Positions 8,344-16,237 of a stretch of 47,538 bases of DNA are shown here, in pieces. The stretch lies in assembly GCA_038230515.1 (NCBI GenBank), contig JBBRND010000031.1:1-47538 (forward strand), given 5' to 3'. This stretch comes from JAPLDB01 sp038230515. GTDB taxonomy: Bacteria > Bacteroidota > Bacteroidia > AKYH767-A > 2013-40CM-41-45. Each line of letters begins with the position of its first letter. Position 1 is the stretch's first letter. Under the pieces are notes generated by a model. That model worked only from the letters and a program-made list of their open reading frames with translations. It was not told the DNA's origin and ran no database searches. A program made the position numbers and the translations under genes.

Positions 8344-9417
8344 ATGATGAAAATATTAACGATAGTGGGAGCACGACCGCAGTTTGTGAAGGCGGCAGTG
8401 GTGAGTCGGGAAATAAAAAAGAGGGACGATGCTGATGAAGTCATGGTGCATACCGGGCAGCACTACGATGAGAATATGTCCGAGGTTTTTTTTAAAGAAC
8501 TGGAAATTCCAAAACCTCATTACAATCTTGCTATAAATGATATGGATGCTTCCGTTATGACGGGACGGATGATGGAGCAATTGCACGGTGTTGTGCAAAA
8601 GGAAAAGCCTGATTGGGTGCTGGTTTATGGCGATACCAATTCAACGCTTGCCGGGGCTTTAGTAGCAAAGCAAAACCGCTTGAAACTGGCGCATGTTGAA
8701 GCTGGTTTGAGAAGCCACAACATGCAGATGCTTGAAGAATTAAACCGAATTACAATTGATCGCATTTCTGATATTCTGTTTTGCCCCACTGATGCTGCCA
8801 TGATTAATCTTCGTAATGAGGGGTATGATCATTTCAAATGCAAAATGATTTTGAGTGGAGATGTAATGTATGATGCGGCACTTTATAATTCCACGCTTGC
8901 TGAGCAACGTTCAAAAATTCTTGAGAGAATTGATGCAAAGGAATTTGTTTTAGTTACTCTTCATCGTTCGGAGAATGTTGATCATCCTGAAGTGCTGCAA
9001 AATTTAGTGGATGCTCTGAATGAGATTTCCACTCACTACAAAATAGTTTTACCGTTGCATCCCCGGACGAAAAAGAAGATGAACGAGTTTGATTTGAAAT
9101 TTGAGTTCGAAACAATTGAACCGGTTGGGTATCTCGATATGATTCATCTGCTCATGCATTGCGAACTAGTGATGACTGATGGTGGCGGCTTGCAGAAGGA
9201 AGCATTCTTCTTCCAAAAACATTGCATCACCATGCGGGATCGCACAGAATGGACGGAGTTGATTCAGAATGGCTACAATGTGATAACCGGCAGTGACCGG
9301 CAACATATATTAAAGGCATTTGACACAATGATCAAAAAGGAATCTGATTTTTCTCAAAGCTTGTATGGTTCGGGTAATGCGGGCGAAATTATTGTTAACT
9401 CACTTCTGAAAGCATAA
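8344..9417 (+). CDS. wecB: UDP-N-acetylglucosamine 2-epimerase (non-hydrolysing)
   Basis: Interconverts UDP-GlcNAc and UDP-ManNAc in the cytoplasm, feeding ManNAc-type sugars into the polysaccharide. The 357 residues show the full set of family motifs: GARPQFVKAAVV (nucleotide loop), HTGQHYDENMS, HVEAGLRSHNMQMLEELNR, LVTLHRSENVD, LPLHPRTKK, and the UDP-binding MTDGGGLQKEAFFFQK plus RDRTEWTELIQNGYN. The length is normal. ATGs at 8344 and 8347 are equally good starts. It has its own candidate promoter and lies 15 bases before the aminotransferase gene. Confidence 0.94.
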   Translation: MMKILTIVGARPQFVKAAVVSREIKKRDDADEVMVHTGQHYDENMSEVFFKELEIPKPHYNLAINDMDASVMTGRMMEQLHGVVQKEKPDWVLVYGDTNSTLAGALVAKQNRLKLAHVEAGLRSHNMQMLEELNRITIDRISDILFCPTDAAMINLRNEGYDHFKCKMILSGDVMYDAALYNSTLAEQRSKILERIDAKEFVLVTLHRSENVDHPEVLQNLVDALNEISTHYKIVLPLHPRTKKKMNEFDLKFEFETIEPVGYLDMIHLLMHCELVMTDGGGLQKEAFFFQKHCITMRDRTEWTELIQNGYNVITGSDRQHILKAFDTMIKKESDFSQSLYGSGNAGEIIVNSLLKA

Positions 9418-9432
9418 ACAAAAGATCAACCA

Positions 9433-10659
9433 ATGATTCCTTTTTCACCACCACGCATTGATCAAAAAATAATTGATGAAGTGATCAATACTCTAAAATC
9501 GGGATGGATCACTACAGGACCGAAGACAAAACTTCTGGAGAAACGGTTGACAGAATACTGCGGCAGCAAAGCAACGCTGTGTTTGAATTCTGCTACTGCA
9601 GGATTGGAATTGCTTCTTCGCTGGTTTGGTGTTACAGAAGGAGATGAGGTGATTGTGCCTGCTTACACTTATTCCGCTACTGCGAACGTTGTGATTCATT
9701 GCGGAGCTACTCCGGTTTTTATTGATGCAGGTGATGACTTCAATCTGGATGTAAGTAAGATTGAAAAACTTATTACTGAAAAAACAAAAGCAATTATTCC
9801 TGTTGACTTTGGCGGACTCCCTTGTAATTATGATTTCATAAATTTAATGGTAGCGCAGGCGCATATCAGGAAAAAATTTAATCCCCGAACTGCGGAGCAG
9901 AAAATGCTGAACAGGATTCTTGTACTTGCTGATGCTGCACATTCAGTTGGAGCATGGTATCAGGGAAAGAGAACAGGATCATTAACTGACATCAGTGTGT
10001 TTTCTTTTCATGCGGTAAAAAATCTGACTACTGCTGAAGGTGGAGCGGTTGCGCTTAATCTTCCGGCTCCATTTGACAATGAAGAATTGTACGCGAAACT
10101 TTGCATAAAGTCGCTGCACGGACAAAATAAGGATGCGCTTGCAAAAGCACAAAAGGGAAACTGGCGTTACGATATTGTTGAAGCGGGATACAAATGCAAC
10201 ATGACGGATATTCAGGCGAGCATTGGCTTGGTGGAACTGGAACGATACGACAATGACACCTTGAAAAAGCGCGAATGGATTTGTGAAAAATATTCAGAAG
10301 GGTTGCGGAAGTATGAGTGGGCTGTGCTGCCAAATCAGGAAACGAGTGACTCCGGCAATGAAAAAAAATCCTGTTTTCATTTATTCCCGTTGCGCATAAA
10401 AGGAATTTCAGAAACGCAGCGCGATGCCATCATTCAAAAAATATTTAACAAAGATGTTTCTGTGAATGTGCATTTTATTCCCGTGCCCATGATGTCGTTT
10501 TACAAATCACTCGGTTACGATATTACAGATTATCCGAATGCATTTAAGCTGTACAGTTCAGAAATTTCACTTCCTGTTTTTTATGATTTAACGGAGAAGC
10601 AGATAAACGAAGTACTGAGTGCTGTTGAGAGCGCTGTTCAGGATGTGATTGGGGTATGA
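9433..10659 (+). CDS. DegT/DnrJ/EryC1/StrS sugar aminotransferase
   Basis: A PLP enzyme that aminates a keto-sugar nucleotide, making an amino sugar for the polysaccharide. The 408 residues carry the fold type I landmarks: SGWITTGPKTKLLE at the start, CLNSATAGLELLL (phosphate-binding), VPAYTYSATANVV, LADAAHSVGAWYQGK (the D that contacts the pyridine nitrogen), and SVFSFHAVKNLTTAEGG with the Schiff-base lysine K196. The segment LMVAQAHIRKKFNPRTAEQ (about 140-160) is an insertion that I do not expect in the shortest members. Product specificity cannot be read. It is probably co-transcribed with wecB and the sugar transferase. Confidence 0.93.
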   Translation: MIPFSPPRIDQKIIDEVINTLKSGWITTGPKTKLLEKRLTEYCGSKATLCLNSATAGLELLLRWFGVTEGDEVIVPAYTYSATANVVIHCGATPVFIDAGDDFNLDVSKIEKLITEKTKAIIPVDFGGLPCNYDFINLMVAQAHIRKKFNPRTAEQKMLNRILVLADAAHSVGAWYQGKRTGSLTDISVFSFHAVKNLTTAEGGAVALNLPAPFDNEELYAKLCIKSLHGQNKDALAKAQKGNWRYDIVEAGYKCNMTDIQASIGLVELERYDNDTLKKREWICEKYSEGLRKYEWAVLPNQETSDSGNEKKSCFHLFPLRIKGISETQRDAIIQKIFNKDVSVNVHFIPVPMMSFYKSLGYDITDYPNAFKLYSSEISLPVFYDLTEKQINEVLSAVESAVQDVIGV

Positions 10660-10673
10660 CACCGCATTGAAGT

Positions 10674-11276
10674 ATGAACAAACTGCTCATCCGCTTTTTC
10701 GATTTGTTCTTTTCCGTTTTCGGATTGCTTGTTCTTCTTCCACTTTTATTTTTCATTTCTATTCTCATCCTGTTCGATTCGAGAGGTGGGGTGTTTTATC
10801 TTCAAAGCAGGGTCGGGTGGAGGAACAGGGATTTCAGGATTTGGAAATTCAGAACGATGTATCCTGATTCAGAAAAAAAAGGATTAATTACGCTCGGAGA
10901 TAAAGACGAGCGGATAACACGCACCGGAATTTTTTTGCGCAGGTATAAACTTGATGAACTTCCGCAACTTCTGAATGTGCTGAACGGGAGCATGAGCTTC
11001 GTAGGTCCGCGGCCGGAAGTGAGGAAGTACGTGGACATGTACACAGCCGAACAGAGAAAAGTACTGAACATAAAACCCGGCATCACAGATTTTGCTTCTA
11101 TTGAATATGCAAACGAAAACGAATTGCTTTCGCATTCAAGCGATCCGATGAAAACATATATTGAAGAAGTGATGCCTGCAAAAATTTTGTTGAACATGAA
11201 ATTTATCAGCAATCCATCCCTGGTAAATTATTTTACTGTTATTTTTAAAACAGCGGGAAAGATTTTCCGGAAATAA
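10674..11276 (+). CDS. Monotopic phosphoglycosyl transferase (initiating sugar transferase)
   Basis: Transfers a sugar-1-phosphate from a UDP-sugar to undecaprenyl phosphate and so starts repeat-unit synthesis. The 200 residues form the minimal catalytic module: a re-entrant membrane helix (about 8-32), then GVFYLQSRVGWRNRDFRIWK, KFRTMYPDSE, RYKLDELPQLLNVLNGSMSF with the catalytic D-E, and VGPRPEVRKYV (uridine-binding). It lacks the large N-terminal part of the second enzyme at 16238, so the window encodes two different initiators. It is the last gene of the operon, 14 bases after the aminotransferase and 3 bases before a terminator. Confidence 0.93.
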   Translation: MNKLLIRFFDLFFSVFGLLVLLPLLFFISILILFDSRGGVFYLQSRVGWRNRDFRIWKFRTMYPDSEKKGLITLGDKDERITRTGIFLRRYKLDELPQLLNVLNGSMSFVGPRPEVRKYVDMYTAEQRKVLNIKPGITDFASIEYANENELLSHSSDPMKTYIEEVMPAKILLNMKFISNPSLVNYFTVIFKTAGKIFRK

Positions 11277-11279
11277 AGT

Positions 11280-11304
11280 AAGGTTACACAACCTTCTTTT
11301 TTTT
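11280..11304 (+). terminator. Rho-independent terminator of the polysaccharide operon
   Basis: AAGGTT and AACCTT form a 6-bp stem around ACAC, followed by C and eight T residues (11297-11304). It sits 3 bases after the sugar-transferase stop. Confidence 0.8.
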
Positions 11305-11410
11305 GCTGCGTTCAAAATACGCGAGCGGATTAGATCAGAATAAACAGTTCTCTATTCACAAAGTTGTGCGCGTGTAGAGTTTGTTCAGAATTCTGGCAAC
11401 AATCCCGCTT

Positions 11411-11418
11411 TAAGTTTG
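11411..11418 (+). promoter_or_regulatory. Candidate -7 box
   Basis: TAAGTTTG fits TAnnTTTG exactly and lies 27 bases before the ATG of the DUF6089-like gene. The only TTTG upstream (11380-11383) is 27 bases away, longer than usual, so support is partial. Confidence 0.4.
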
Positions 11419-11445
11419 GCATTCTTTTTTAACTGATAAAACCAC

Positions 11446-12327
11446 ATGCTTAAAAAAGTTTTTCCGCTTTGTTATCTTATATTCATTTCCGCTCCCGCAG
11501 TTGTGAGTGCCGGAAATTCAGAATCGAGAACAGGCATCGGTATCTCCGCAGGCATTTCAAATTACATTGGTGATCTTGACGATAATTTTGTTCCTCATTT
11601 TTCAACTCCCGGATTTGGCGCTCATCTCATTCATTCGTTTTCGAATGTGGTAAGTTTTCGTGCGGCTTATTACCACGGCTGGCTTCAGGCATCAGATAAT
11701 AAGGGATTGATAAACGGAATGCAAAACCGAAACCTTTCTTTCCGCACGCACATTGATGAACTTTCGGCAGTGTTGCGGGTAAAATTGTGGCATGAAGGAA
11801 ATACAAAGCATTTCTATTTTTGGGAGCCGTATGTCTTCGGAGGCGTTGGATTTTTCCATTTCAATCCGCGGGCGGAATACAATGGCGTGTGGTACGATCT
11901 TCATTCGCTCGGTACGGAAGGGCAATATTTATCTTCAGGAAATAATCCGAAGCCGTATAGCTTGTATCAATGGGCTGTGCCGTTCGGGGCGGGAATTGAG
12001 AAACCATTGAACAGCCATTGGGTGATAGGGGCGGAGATTGGTTTCAGAAAATTATTTACCGATTACCTCGATGATGTGAGTTGGAATTATCCTGACTCTA
12101 CGCTGATGGCAAATCAGATGGGACCTGCGGCTGCCGCATTATCCGATCCAAGCAACAGGGCGCAGTATCCTGAAGGGCGGTCTAAATACCTGCGCGGAAA
12201 TCCGGAGAACAGGGACTGGTATTCTTATACCAACATACACATCACCTACTATTTTTTGTCGAATTCACTTTTGGCGGCAAAGCATCAGCGCGTTACCAAC
12301 TACACCAAGTGTGTTACGTTGCGGTAG
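11446..12327 (+). CDS. DUF6089-like outer-membrane beta-barrel protein
   Basis: 293 residues with a signal peptide (about 1-22, ending SAG). After it comes GIGISAGISNYIGDLDDNF, the GG-x-x-NYIGDL-type start of the DUF6089 barrel family. The rest alternates polar and hydrophobic residues in short amphipathic strands, with aromatic girdle residues (FYFWEPYVFGGVGFFHFNP) and a long polar stretch (about 215-265) likely to be an outside loop. The last strand region is SYTNIHITYYFL, after which about 20 residues remain. In related bacteria such proteins sit in the outer membrane, role unknown. The gene has its own terminator and seems monocistronic. Confidence 0.72.
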   Translation: MLKKVFPLCYLIFISAPAVVSAGNSESRTGIGISAGISNYIGDLDDNFVPHFSTPGFGAHLIHSFSNVVSFRAAYYHGWLQASDNKGLINGMQNRNLSFRTHIDELSAVLRVKLWHEGNTKHFYFWEPYVFGGVGFFHFNPRAEYNGVWYDLHSLGTEGQYLSSGNNPKPYSLYQWAVPFGAGIEKPLNSHWVIGAEIGFRKLFTDYLDDVSWNYPDSTLMANQMGPAAAALSDPSNRAQYPEGRSKYLRGNPENRDWYSYTNIHITYYFLSNSLLAAKHQRVTNYTKCVTLR

Positions 12328-12362
12328 AGTTTTTTTTGATGCTTGTTGAATTGAGATAAAAG

Positions 12363-12388
12363 TAAGGCAGCAATGCCTTATTCTTTTT
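12363..12388 (+). terminator. Rho-independent terminator
   Basis: TAAGGCA and TGCCTTA (7 bp, loop GCAA) followed by a T-rich tract to 12388, 36 bases after the DUF6089-like stop. The 247 bases from here to the repeat array at 12636 hold nothing that I recognise. Confidence 0.75.
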
Positions 12389-12635
12389 AAATATTAAAAT
12401 ATTTCTTGCAGGTAAAGAAAAAATCTTTTTCTTTGAACAATAATTCATGAAGCTGATTCGTGAAAAGAGCTACCACCAAATATCCCCTTACGAAAGATGT
12501 CTTTAGCTGTAAATCCCAATTCCCATTTGCATTTAGAATTTCGGATTTCTAATTATTCTTGGGGGCATGGAGGTGACGAGCATTTTCTTGCAGCCCGCGT
12601 TTTCCCAAATAAAGTTTTCAAATTCATTTTCAATG

Positions 12636-13033
12636 TTCCGGCTGCGATTGCCGGAGGTCTAGCAATCATTGCCGGAGTTCCGGCAGCCGTTACTAAATGC
12701 CTGGCAGCCGTTGCCAGGGTTCTGGCAGCCATTCTTAGAGTTCCCGCTGTCATTTCCATAGTCCGATCGGTCATTGTCAGAGTTTCGGCTGTGGTTGCCG
12801 GAGTTCTGGCAGTGGCAAAAAGTTTCGGGCAGCCGTTGCCAAAGTTCCGGCAATCGTTGCCAGGGTTTGGGCAGCGATTGATAAGGTCCGGCAGTCATTA
12901 CAGGAACTCTCTGGCAGTGGTTGCCAGAGTTGGGGCAATCGTCACAAGGGTCTGGCTGTGGTTGTCGGAGTTCGGGTTATGGTTGCCAGAGTTCGCACAG
13001 CCATTGCCGCGGTTCTGGAAGTCATTGCCGGAG
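12636..13033. repeat. Degenerate 21-bp tandem array with dyad units (array 1)
   Basis: Nineteen units averaging 21 bp (16 are judged exactly 21, others 19, 20 or 22). The consensus is TTCCGGCAGCCGT followed by TGCCGGAG. Each unit can form a short inverted repeat around a 5-7 base centre. Arms co-vary: TCCGGC/GCCGGA in unit 1 (12637-12655), CCTGGCA/TGCCAGG in unit 4 (12700-12718), CTCTGGCA/TGCCAGAG in unit 14 (12909-12929). The array is G+C-rich against its A+T-rich flanks. A 194-codon open frame crosses it, but the 19-, 20- and 22-base units shift frame, so I judge it non-coding. It ends 79 bases before the next gene. Confidence 0.9.
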
Positions 13034-13089
13034 TCGCAAAAACGTGTTTTTATTCAAAATATGCATATTCCTATTAATTAATCTAAATC

Positions 13090-13112
13090 TAACAATTTAA
13101 AATCAAAAAAAA
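13090..13112 (+). promoter_or_regulatory. A-rich translation leader
   Basis: The bases before the ATG at 13113 end in AAATCAAAAAAAAATG. The same 16 bases precede the ATG at 37811. No Shine-Dalgarno site is visible at either. In Bacteroidota, A-rich leaders are known to favour initiation, so both genes may be strongly translated. Confidence 0.55.
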
Positions 13113-13805
13113 ATGGCAACAAAAAATTATTATTTACCGTCAACTGATGCAGGCAAAAGCCAATTTCAGCACAACTTTGGCGACAAGATTGTATCGTATA
13201 AAGCGAAATACGGAATTTCGAATGCACAGGAAACCGATATTAAAGATGGCGATGCTTACTTTAAATATTGGCTGGATGTGCTTGGCGAAGTGGAGGCATT
13301 CAAATTAAAAGTAACCGGGTTTAAGAACGAGCTTCGCGATGGCGTAGCTGCCGGGGCAGTGGCAAGCGTAGCACCTGTGCTTCCGGTGCTGCCTTTGGCA
13401 CCAACTGCCGTTGTGCCGGGCATTTTTTCACGCGCTACCTCGTTGGCAGGGTCTATTAAAAAGCACAAAGATTATGTGGTGAGCGATGGCAACGACATGG
13501 GTATTGAGGGTTCGCTACAGGCACCGCCCGATATTATTAACGGGCAGCCGAAATTAAAAATTGTGCTTGTAGCCGGACAGCCCAAAGTGGTGTGGGCAAA
13601 GGGTGGATTTGATGCATTGTTTATTGAAGTTGACCGCGAGGGAACAGGGTTTAAATTTCTTGCTCTTGATACCGAGCCGGATTACCTGGATACTGCTGCA
13701 TTGCCAGCCAACACAGCACTATGGAAATATCGCGGCACGTATATTCTGCACGATGAAAAAGTGGGATTGCGCAGCGATGAAGTGAGTATGGCAGTGAAGG
13801 CGTAA
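13113..13805 (+). CDS. Uncharacterised Bacteroidota protein with C-terminal beta domain
   Basis: 230 residues with no signal peptide or membrane helix. The N-terminal half (1-75) looks helical, with K/Y/D/F-rich KSQFQHNFGDKIVSYKAKYG. A low-complexity A/V/P linker (about 77-105) then leads to a strand-rich half (125-230) with LVAGQPKVVWAKGGFDALFI and GTYILHDEKVGLRSDEVSM, suggestive of a fibronectin-like or similar sandwich. Similar small proteins are common in this phylum, but I know of no function. The A-rich leader, strong terminator and balanced codon use suggest an abundant protein. It lies just after repeat array 1. Confidence 0.8.
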   Translation: MATKNYYLPSTDAGKSQFQHNFGDKIVSYKAKYGISNAQETDIKDGDAYFKYWLDVLGEVEAFKLKVTGFKNELRDGVAAGAVASVAPVLPVLPLAPTAVVPGIFSRATSLAGSIKKHKDYVVSDGNDMGIEGSLQAPPDIINGQPKLKIVLVAGQPKVVWAKGGFDALFIEVDREGTGFKFLALDTEPDYLDTAALPANTALWKYRGTYILHDEKVGLRSDEVSMAVKA

Positions 13806-13834
13806 GTAGCTGCCCAAATAGGAATTATGAAAAG

Positions 13835-13860
13835 AGTCCGCTGTGAGGCGGACTTTTTTT
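13835..13860 (+). terminator. Rho-independent terminator
   Basis: AGTCCGC and GCGGACT (7 bp, loop of 6) followed by T7, 30 bases after the stop of the gene at 13113. Confidence 0.9.
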
Positions 13861-13937
13861 ATTTATTTTGCAGGAGTTACCGAAACAAAATGGAGGATGA
13901 GTAAACGCGCGACACAGGATAGCACAAAAAATACTAA

Positions 13938-15266
13938 ATGAAATATTTCATTCATTTTCTTTTTCTCTTGTGTATCGGCTGCCAGTGCTATTGTCAAAAT
14001 TGGCAACCTGTTGGACTCGGAACCGATAATCAGGTTCGCACCATGTTTGCTGATTCTGTTAGTGATAAATTATATGTTGGAGGAGATCAGATTCAAAGTG
14101 CAGGTGGCATTCATGCAAATGGTATTGCTTCGTGGGATGGAATGAACTGGGATTCCCTCGGTTCGGGAATTATTAACGACAATGTACTAAGCATGTTGAG
14201 AATAGATAGTGAAATTATTATGTTTGGTGCTTTTGACGGAGCAGGGGGGCTGTTGTCGAGTTATATAGCTAAATGGAATGGACTGGTATGGGATTCCTTT
14301 CCCGTTAGACCGAATGCAACTGTTTATCATGCGCAAATAATTAATAATAAACTCTGCATTGGCGGCACATTTAACAGAGCAGGTTCAGTTGCGGCTTATG
14401 GTTTTGCATCATGGTCAGGAGCAAATTGGGATAGCTACAATCTTGGCACCGATAGTACATTTAGCGATATATCATGTTTTCAGCTTTACAGGAATAATCT
14501 CTATGTTGGAGGAAATTTTTTATTCAACTCTCCACCACAAAATGATTTACTCAGGTGGGACAGTCTGAATTCATATACATTAGGTGCGGGTGTCTTTGGG
14601 AATTTATCAGGAATTGATGCGTTAGAAATTTTTAATAATGAATTATATATTGGAGGTTATTTTAGACGCTCAGATGGCAATGTTGGTGATTATATCATGA
14701 AGTGGGATGGCGGTCAATTGTCAGAAGTTGGTGGTGGGACAAATGACCACGTGTTCTGTATGAAAGCTCATGGTCAATTTTTATATGTAGCCGGGATTTT
14801 TACTGTTGCAGGAGGAATACAGGCAAGTCGTATTGCAAGATGGGATGGTTCAAATTGGTCAGCATTAGGTTCTGAAATTTTTAATAACGGAATTGTAGCT
14901 ATGGATTTTTTCAATGATGAACTGTATGTGGGGGGAGGTTTTAGTTATATAGACACACTGAGTGTAAATAATATTGCGAAATATACAGGTCTCTTAGCCG
15001 TAAAAGATTTCTCGAGACCCTCCTTAGGTTTTTATCTTACTCCTAATCCCTCCAATTCATTTATTACGGTTTCGTTTTCTTCTCCGCTAATGGAAGAGGC
15101 AGTGCTTAAAGGAACAGATGCACAAGGGAGAGAGCAGTTTCGGGTTTTAATACCGAGGCAAACGATGCGCAAAGAGTTAGACATCTCCGAACTTGCAGCG
15201 GGAGTTTATTTTGTAACGGTGGAGAATGAGAGAGGGAGTGCGGTGCAGAAGTTGGTAGTACAATAA
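13938..15266 (+). CDS. T9SS-secreted protein with propeller-like repeats
   Basis: 442 residues: signal peptide (about 1-20, ending CYCQ), then about seven repeats of 40-50 residues with the pattern LYVGG-x-F, AGG, (A/S)-x-x-IA-x-WDG, W-x-x-LG, then a type A T9SS sorting domain (about 355-442). The sorting domain starts YLTPNPSNSFITVSF and ends SELAAGVYFVTVENERGSA and QKLVVQ. The repeat count and WDG/GG pattern suggest a beta-propeller. The protein is exported by Sec, then carried across the outer membrane by the type IX system and probably attached to the surface. Ligand unknown. Its 3' end converges on the minus-strand operon. Confidence 0.85.
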   Translation: MKYFIHFLFLLCIGCQCYCQNWQPVGLGTDNQVRTMFADSVSDKLYVGGDQIQSAGGIHANGIASWDGMNWDSLGSGIINDNVLSMLRIDSEIIMFGAFDGAGGLLSSYIAKWNGLVWDSFPVRPNATVYHAQIINNKLCIGGTFNRAGSVAAYGFASWSGANWDSYNLGTDSTFSDISCFQLYRNNLYVGGNFLFNSPPQNDLLRWDSLNSYTLGAGVFGNLSGIDALEIFNNELYIGGYFRRSDGNVGDYIMKWDGGQLSEVGGGTNDHVFCMKAHGQFLYVAGIFTVAGGIQASRIARWDGSNWSALGSEIFNNGIVAMDFFNDELYVGGGFSYIDTLSVNNIAKYTGLLAVKDFSRPSLGFYLTPNPSNSFITVSFSSPLMEEAVLKGTDAQGREQFRVLIPRQTMRKELDISELAAGVYFVTVENERGSAVQKLVVQ

Positions 15267-15276
15267 ATCGTTTAAT

Positions 15277-15319
15277 ATCTAAAGTTAGCAGCCGGGCTTT
15301 TCAACATTAAACTTTAGAT
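15277..15319. terminator. Inverted repeat between convergent genes
   Basis: ATCTAAAGTT (15277-15286) and AACTTTAGAT (15310-15319) form a perfect 10-bp stem with a 23-base loop, ending one base from the stop of the minus-strand hbd-like gene. There is no clear T run, so it may stop transcription weakly or act in both directions. The sequence after it continues as TTAGACCTTAAACC, a short near-repeat of the arm. Confidence 0.45.
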
Positions 15320-15320
15320 C

Positions 15321-16211
15321 TTAGACCTTAAACCTCCGGGCTACAACACTCTCCTTGCTGCCGGCAGAGTATTGATAAAAACCATTTCCTGATTTTATGC
15401 CAAGGTGTCCTGCGGTAACCATGTTTACCAAAAGCGGGCAAGGCGCGTACTTGGGGTTTTTAAATCCGTCATACATTACGTTGAGAATGGAAAGGCACAC
15501 ATCAAGCCCGATGAAGTCTGCCAGTTGCAACGGACCCATCGGGTGAGCCATGCCGAGTTTCATCACCGTATCAATTTCTTCCACACCTGCCACGCCTTCA
15601 AAAAGAGTGATGATGGCTTCGTTTATCATCGGCATCAAAATTCTGTTTGCAACAAAGCCGGGATAATCGTTTACCTCAGTCGGAATTTTTCCAAGCTGCC
15701 TGGAAAGTTCAAGAATTGTTTTGGTAGTTTCATCGCTGGTAGCATAGCCGCGGATTACTTCAACCAGTTTCATAACCGGCACGGGATTCATAAAGTGCAT
15801 GCCGATTATTTTATCAGCACGTTTTGTTTGCGCGGCAATTTTTGTGATGGAAATAGAAGAGGTGTTGGTAGCAAGAATTACTCCGGCAGCACAAAGTTGA
15901 TCAAGTTCTCTGAAAATTTTGCATTTCAGATCCATGTTTTCTGTAGCTGCTTCAATCACAAGTTCAGAATCCTTCACGCCATCAGCCAGGGCAGTATTGA
16001 CAGAAATATTTTTCAACGATTGATCTTTTACTTCAGCAGAGATGGTTCCTTTTGCAACCATCCTGTCAAGGTTTTTCGTGATTGTTGCAATTGCTTTGTT
16101 CAGCGCATCCTGCGATACATCAACGATAGAAACCGAAAACCCATTCTGTGCAAAAACATGTGCAATGCCATTGCCCATTGTTCCCGCACCAATCACGGTT
16201 ATTTTTTTCAT
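15321..16211 (-). CDS. 3-hydroxybutyryl-CoA (3-hydroxyacyl-CoA) dehydrogenase
   Basis: An NAD-dependent cytoplasmic enzyme interconverting 3-hydroxyacyl-CoA and 3-ketoacyl-CoA. The 296 residues match the free-standing bacterial form. The Rossmann loop VIGAGTMGNGIAHVFAQNG is at residues 5-23, the catalytic region has ATNTSSISITKIA and IGMHFMNPVPVMKLVEVI (active-site His), and the C-terminal domain has VNDYPGFVANRILMPMINEA and MKLGMAHPMGPLQLADFIGLD. It is last in a minus-strand operon with sugar genes, 26 bases after the sugar transferase. That pairing has no obvious pathway logic. Confidence 0.94.
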   Translation of the reverse strand: MKKITVIGAGTMGNGIAHVFAQNGFSVSIVDVSQDALNKAIATITKNLDRMVAKGTISAEVKDQSLKNISVNTALADGVKDSELVIEAATENMDLKCKIFRELDQLCAAGVILATNTSSISITKIAAQTKRADKIIGMHFMNPVPVMKLVEVIRGYATSDETTKTILELSRQLGKIPTEVNDYPGFVANRILMPMINEAIITLFEGVAGVEEIDTVMKLGMAHPMGPLQLADFIGLDVCLSILNVMYDGFKNPKYAPCPLLVNMVTAGHLGIKSGNGFYQYSAGSKESVVARRFKV

Positions 16212-16237
16212 ACCAGTTTTTTCAATTAACCAATCAA

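Noticed and set aside
12497..13081. 194-codon open frame on the plus strand (and shorter ones on the minus strand) through array 1
   Set aside because: Unit lengths of 19, 20 and 22 shift the frame within the array, the translation is a low-complexity A/V/R string, and frames on both strands are open because the repeat lacks stop words.
15405..16229. 274-codon plus-strand frame opposite the 3-hydroxyacyl-CoA dehydrogenase
   Set aside because: A mirror of a well-conserved gene on the other strand; its translation is rich in C, H and F without motifs.
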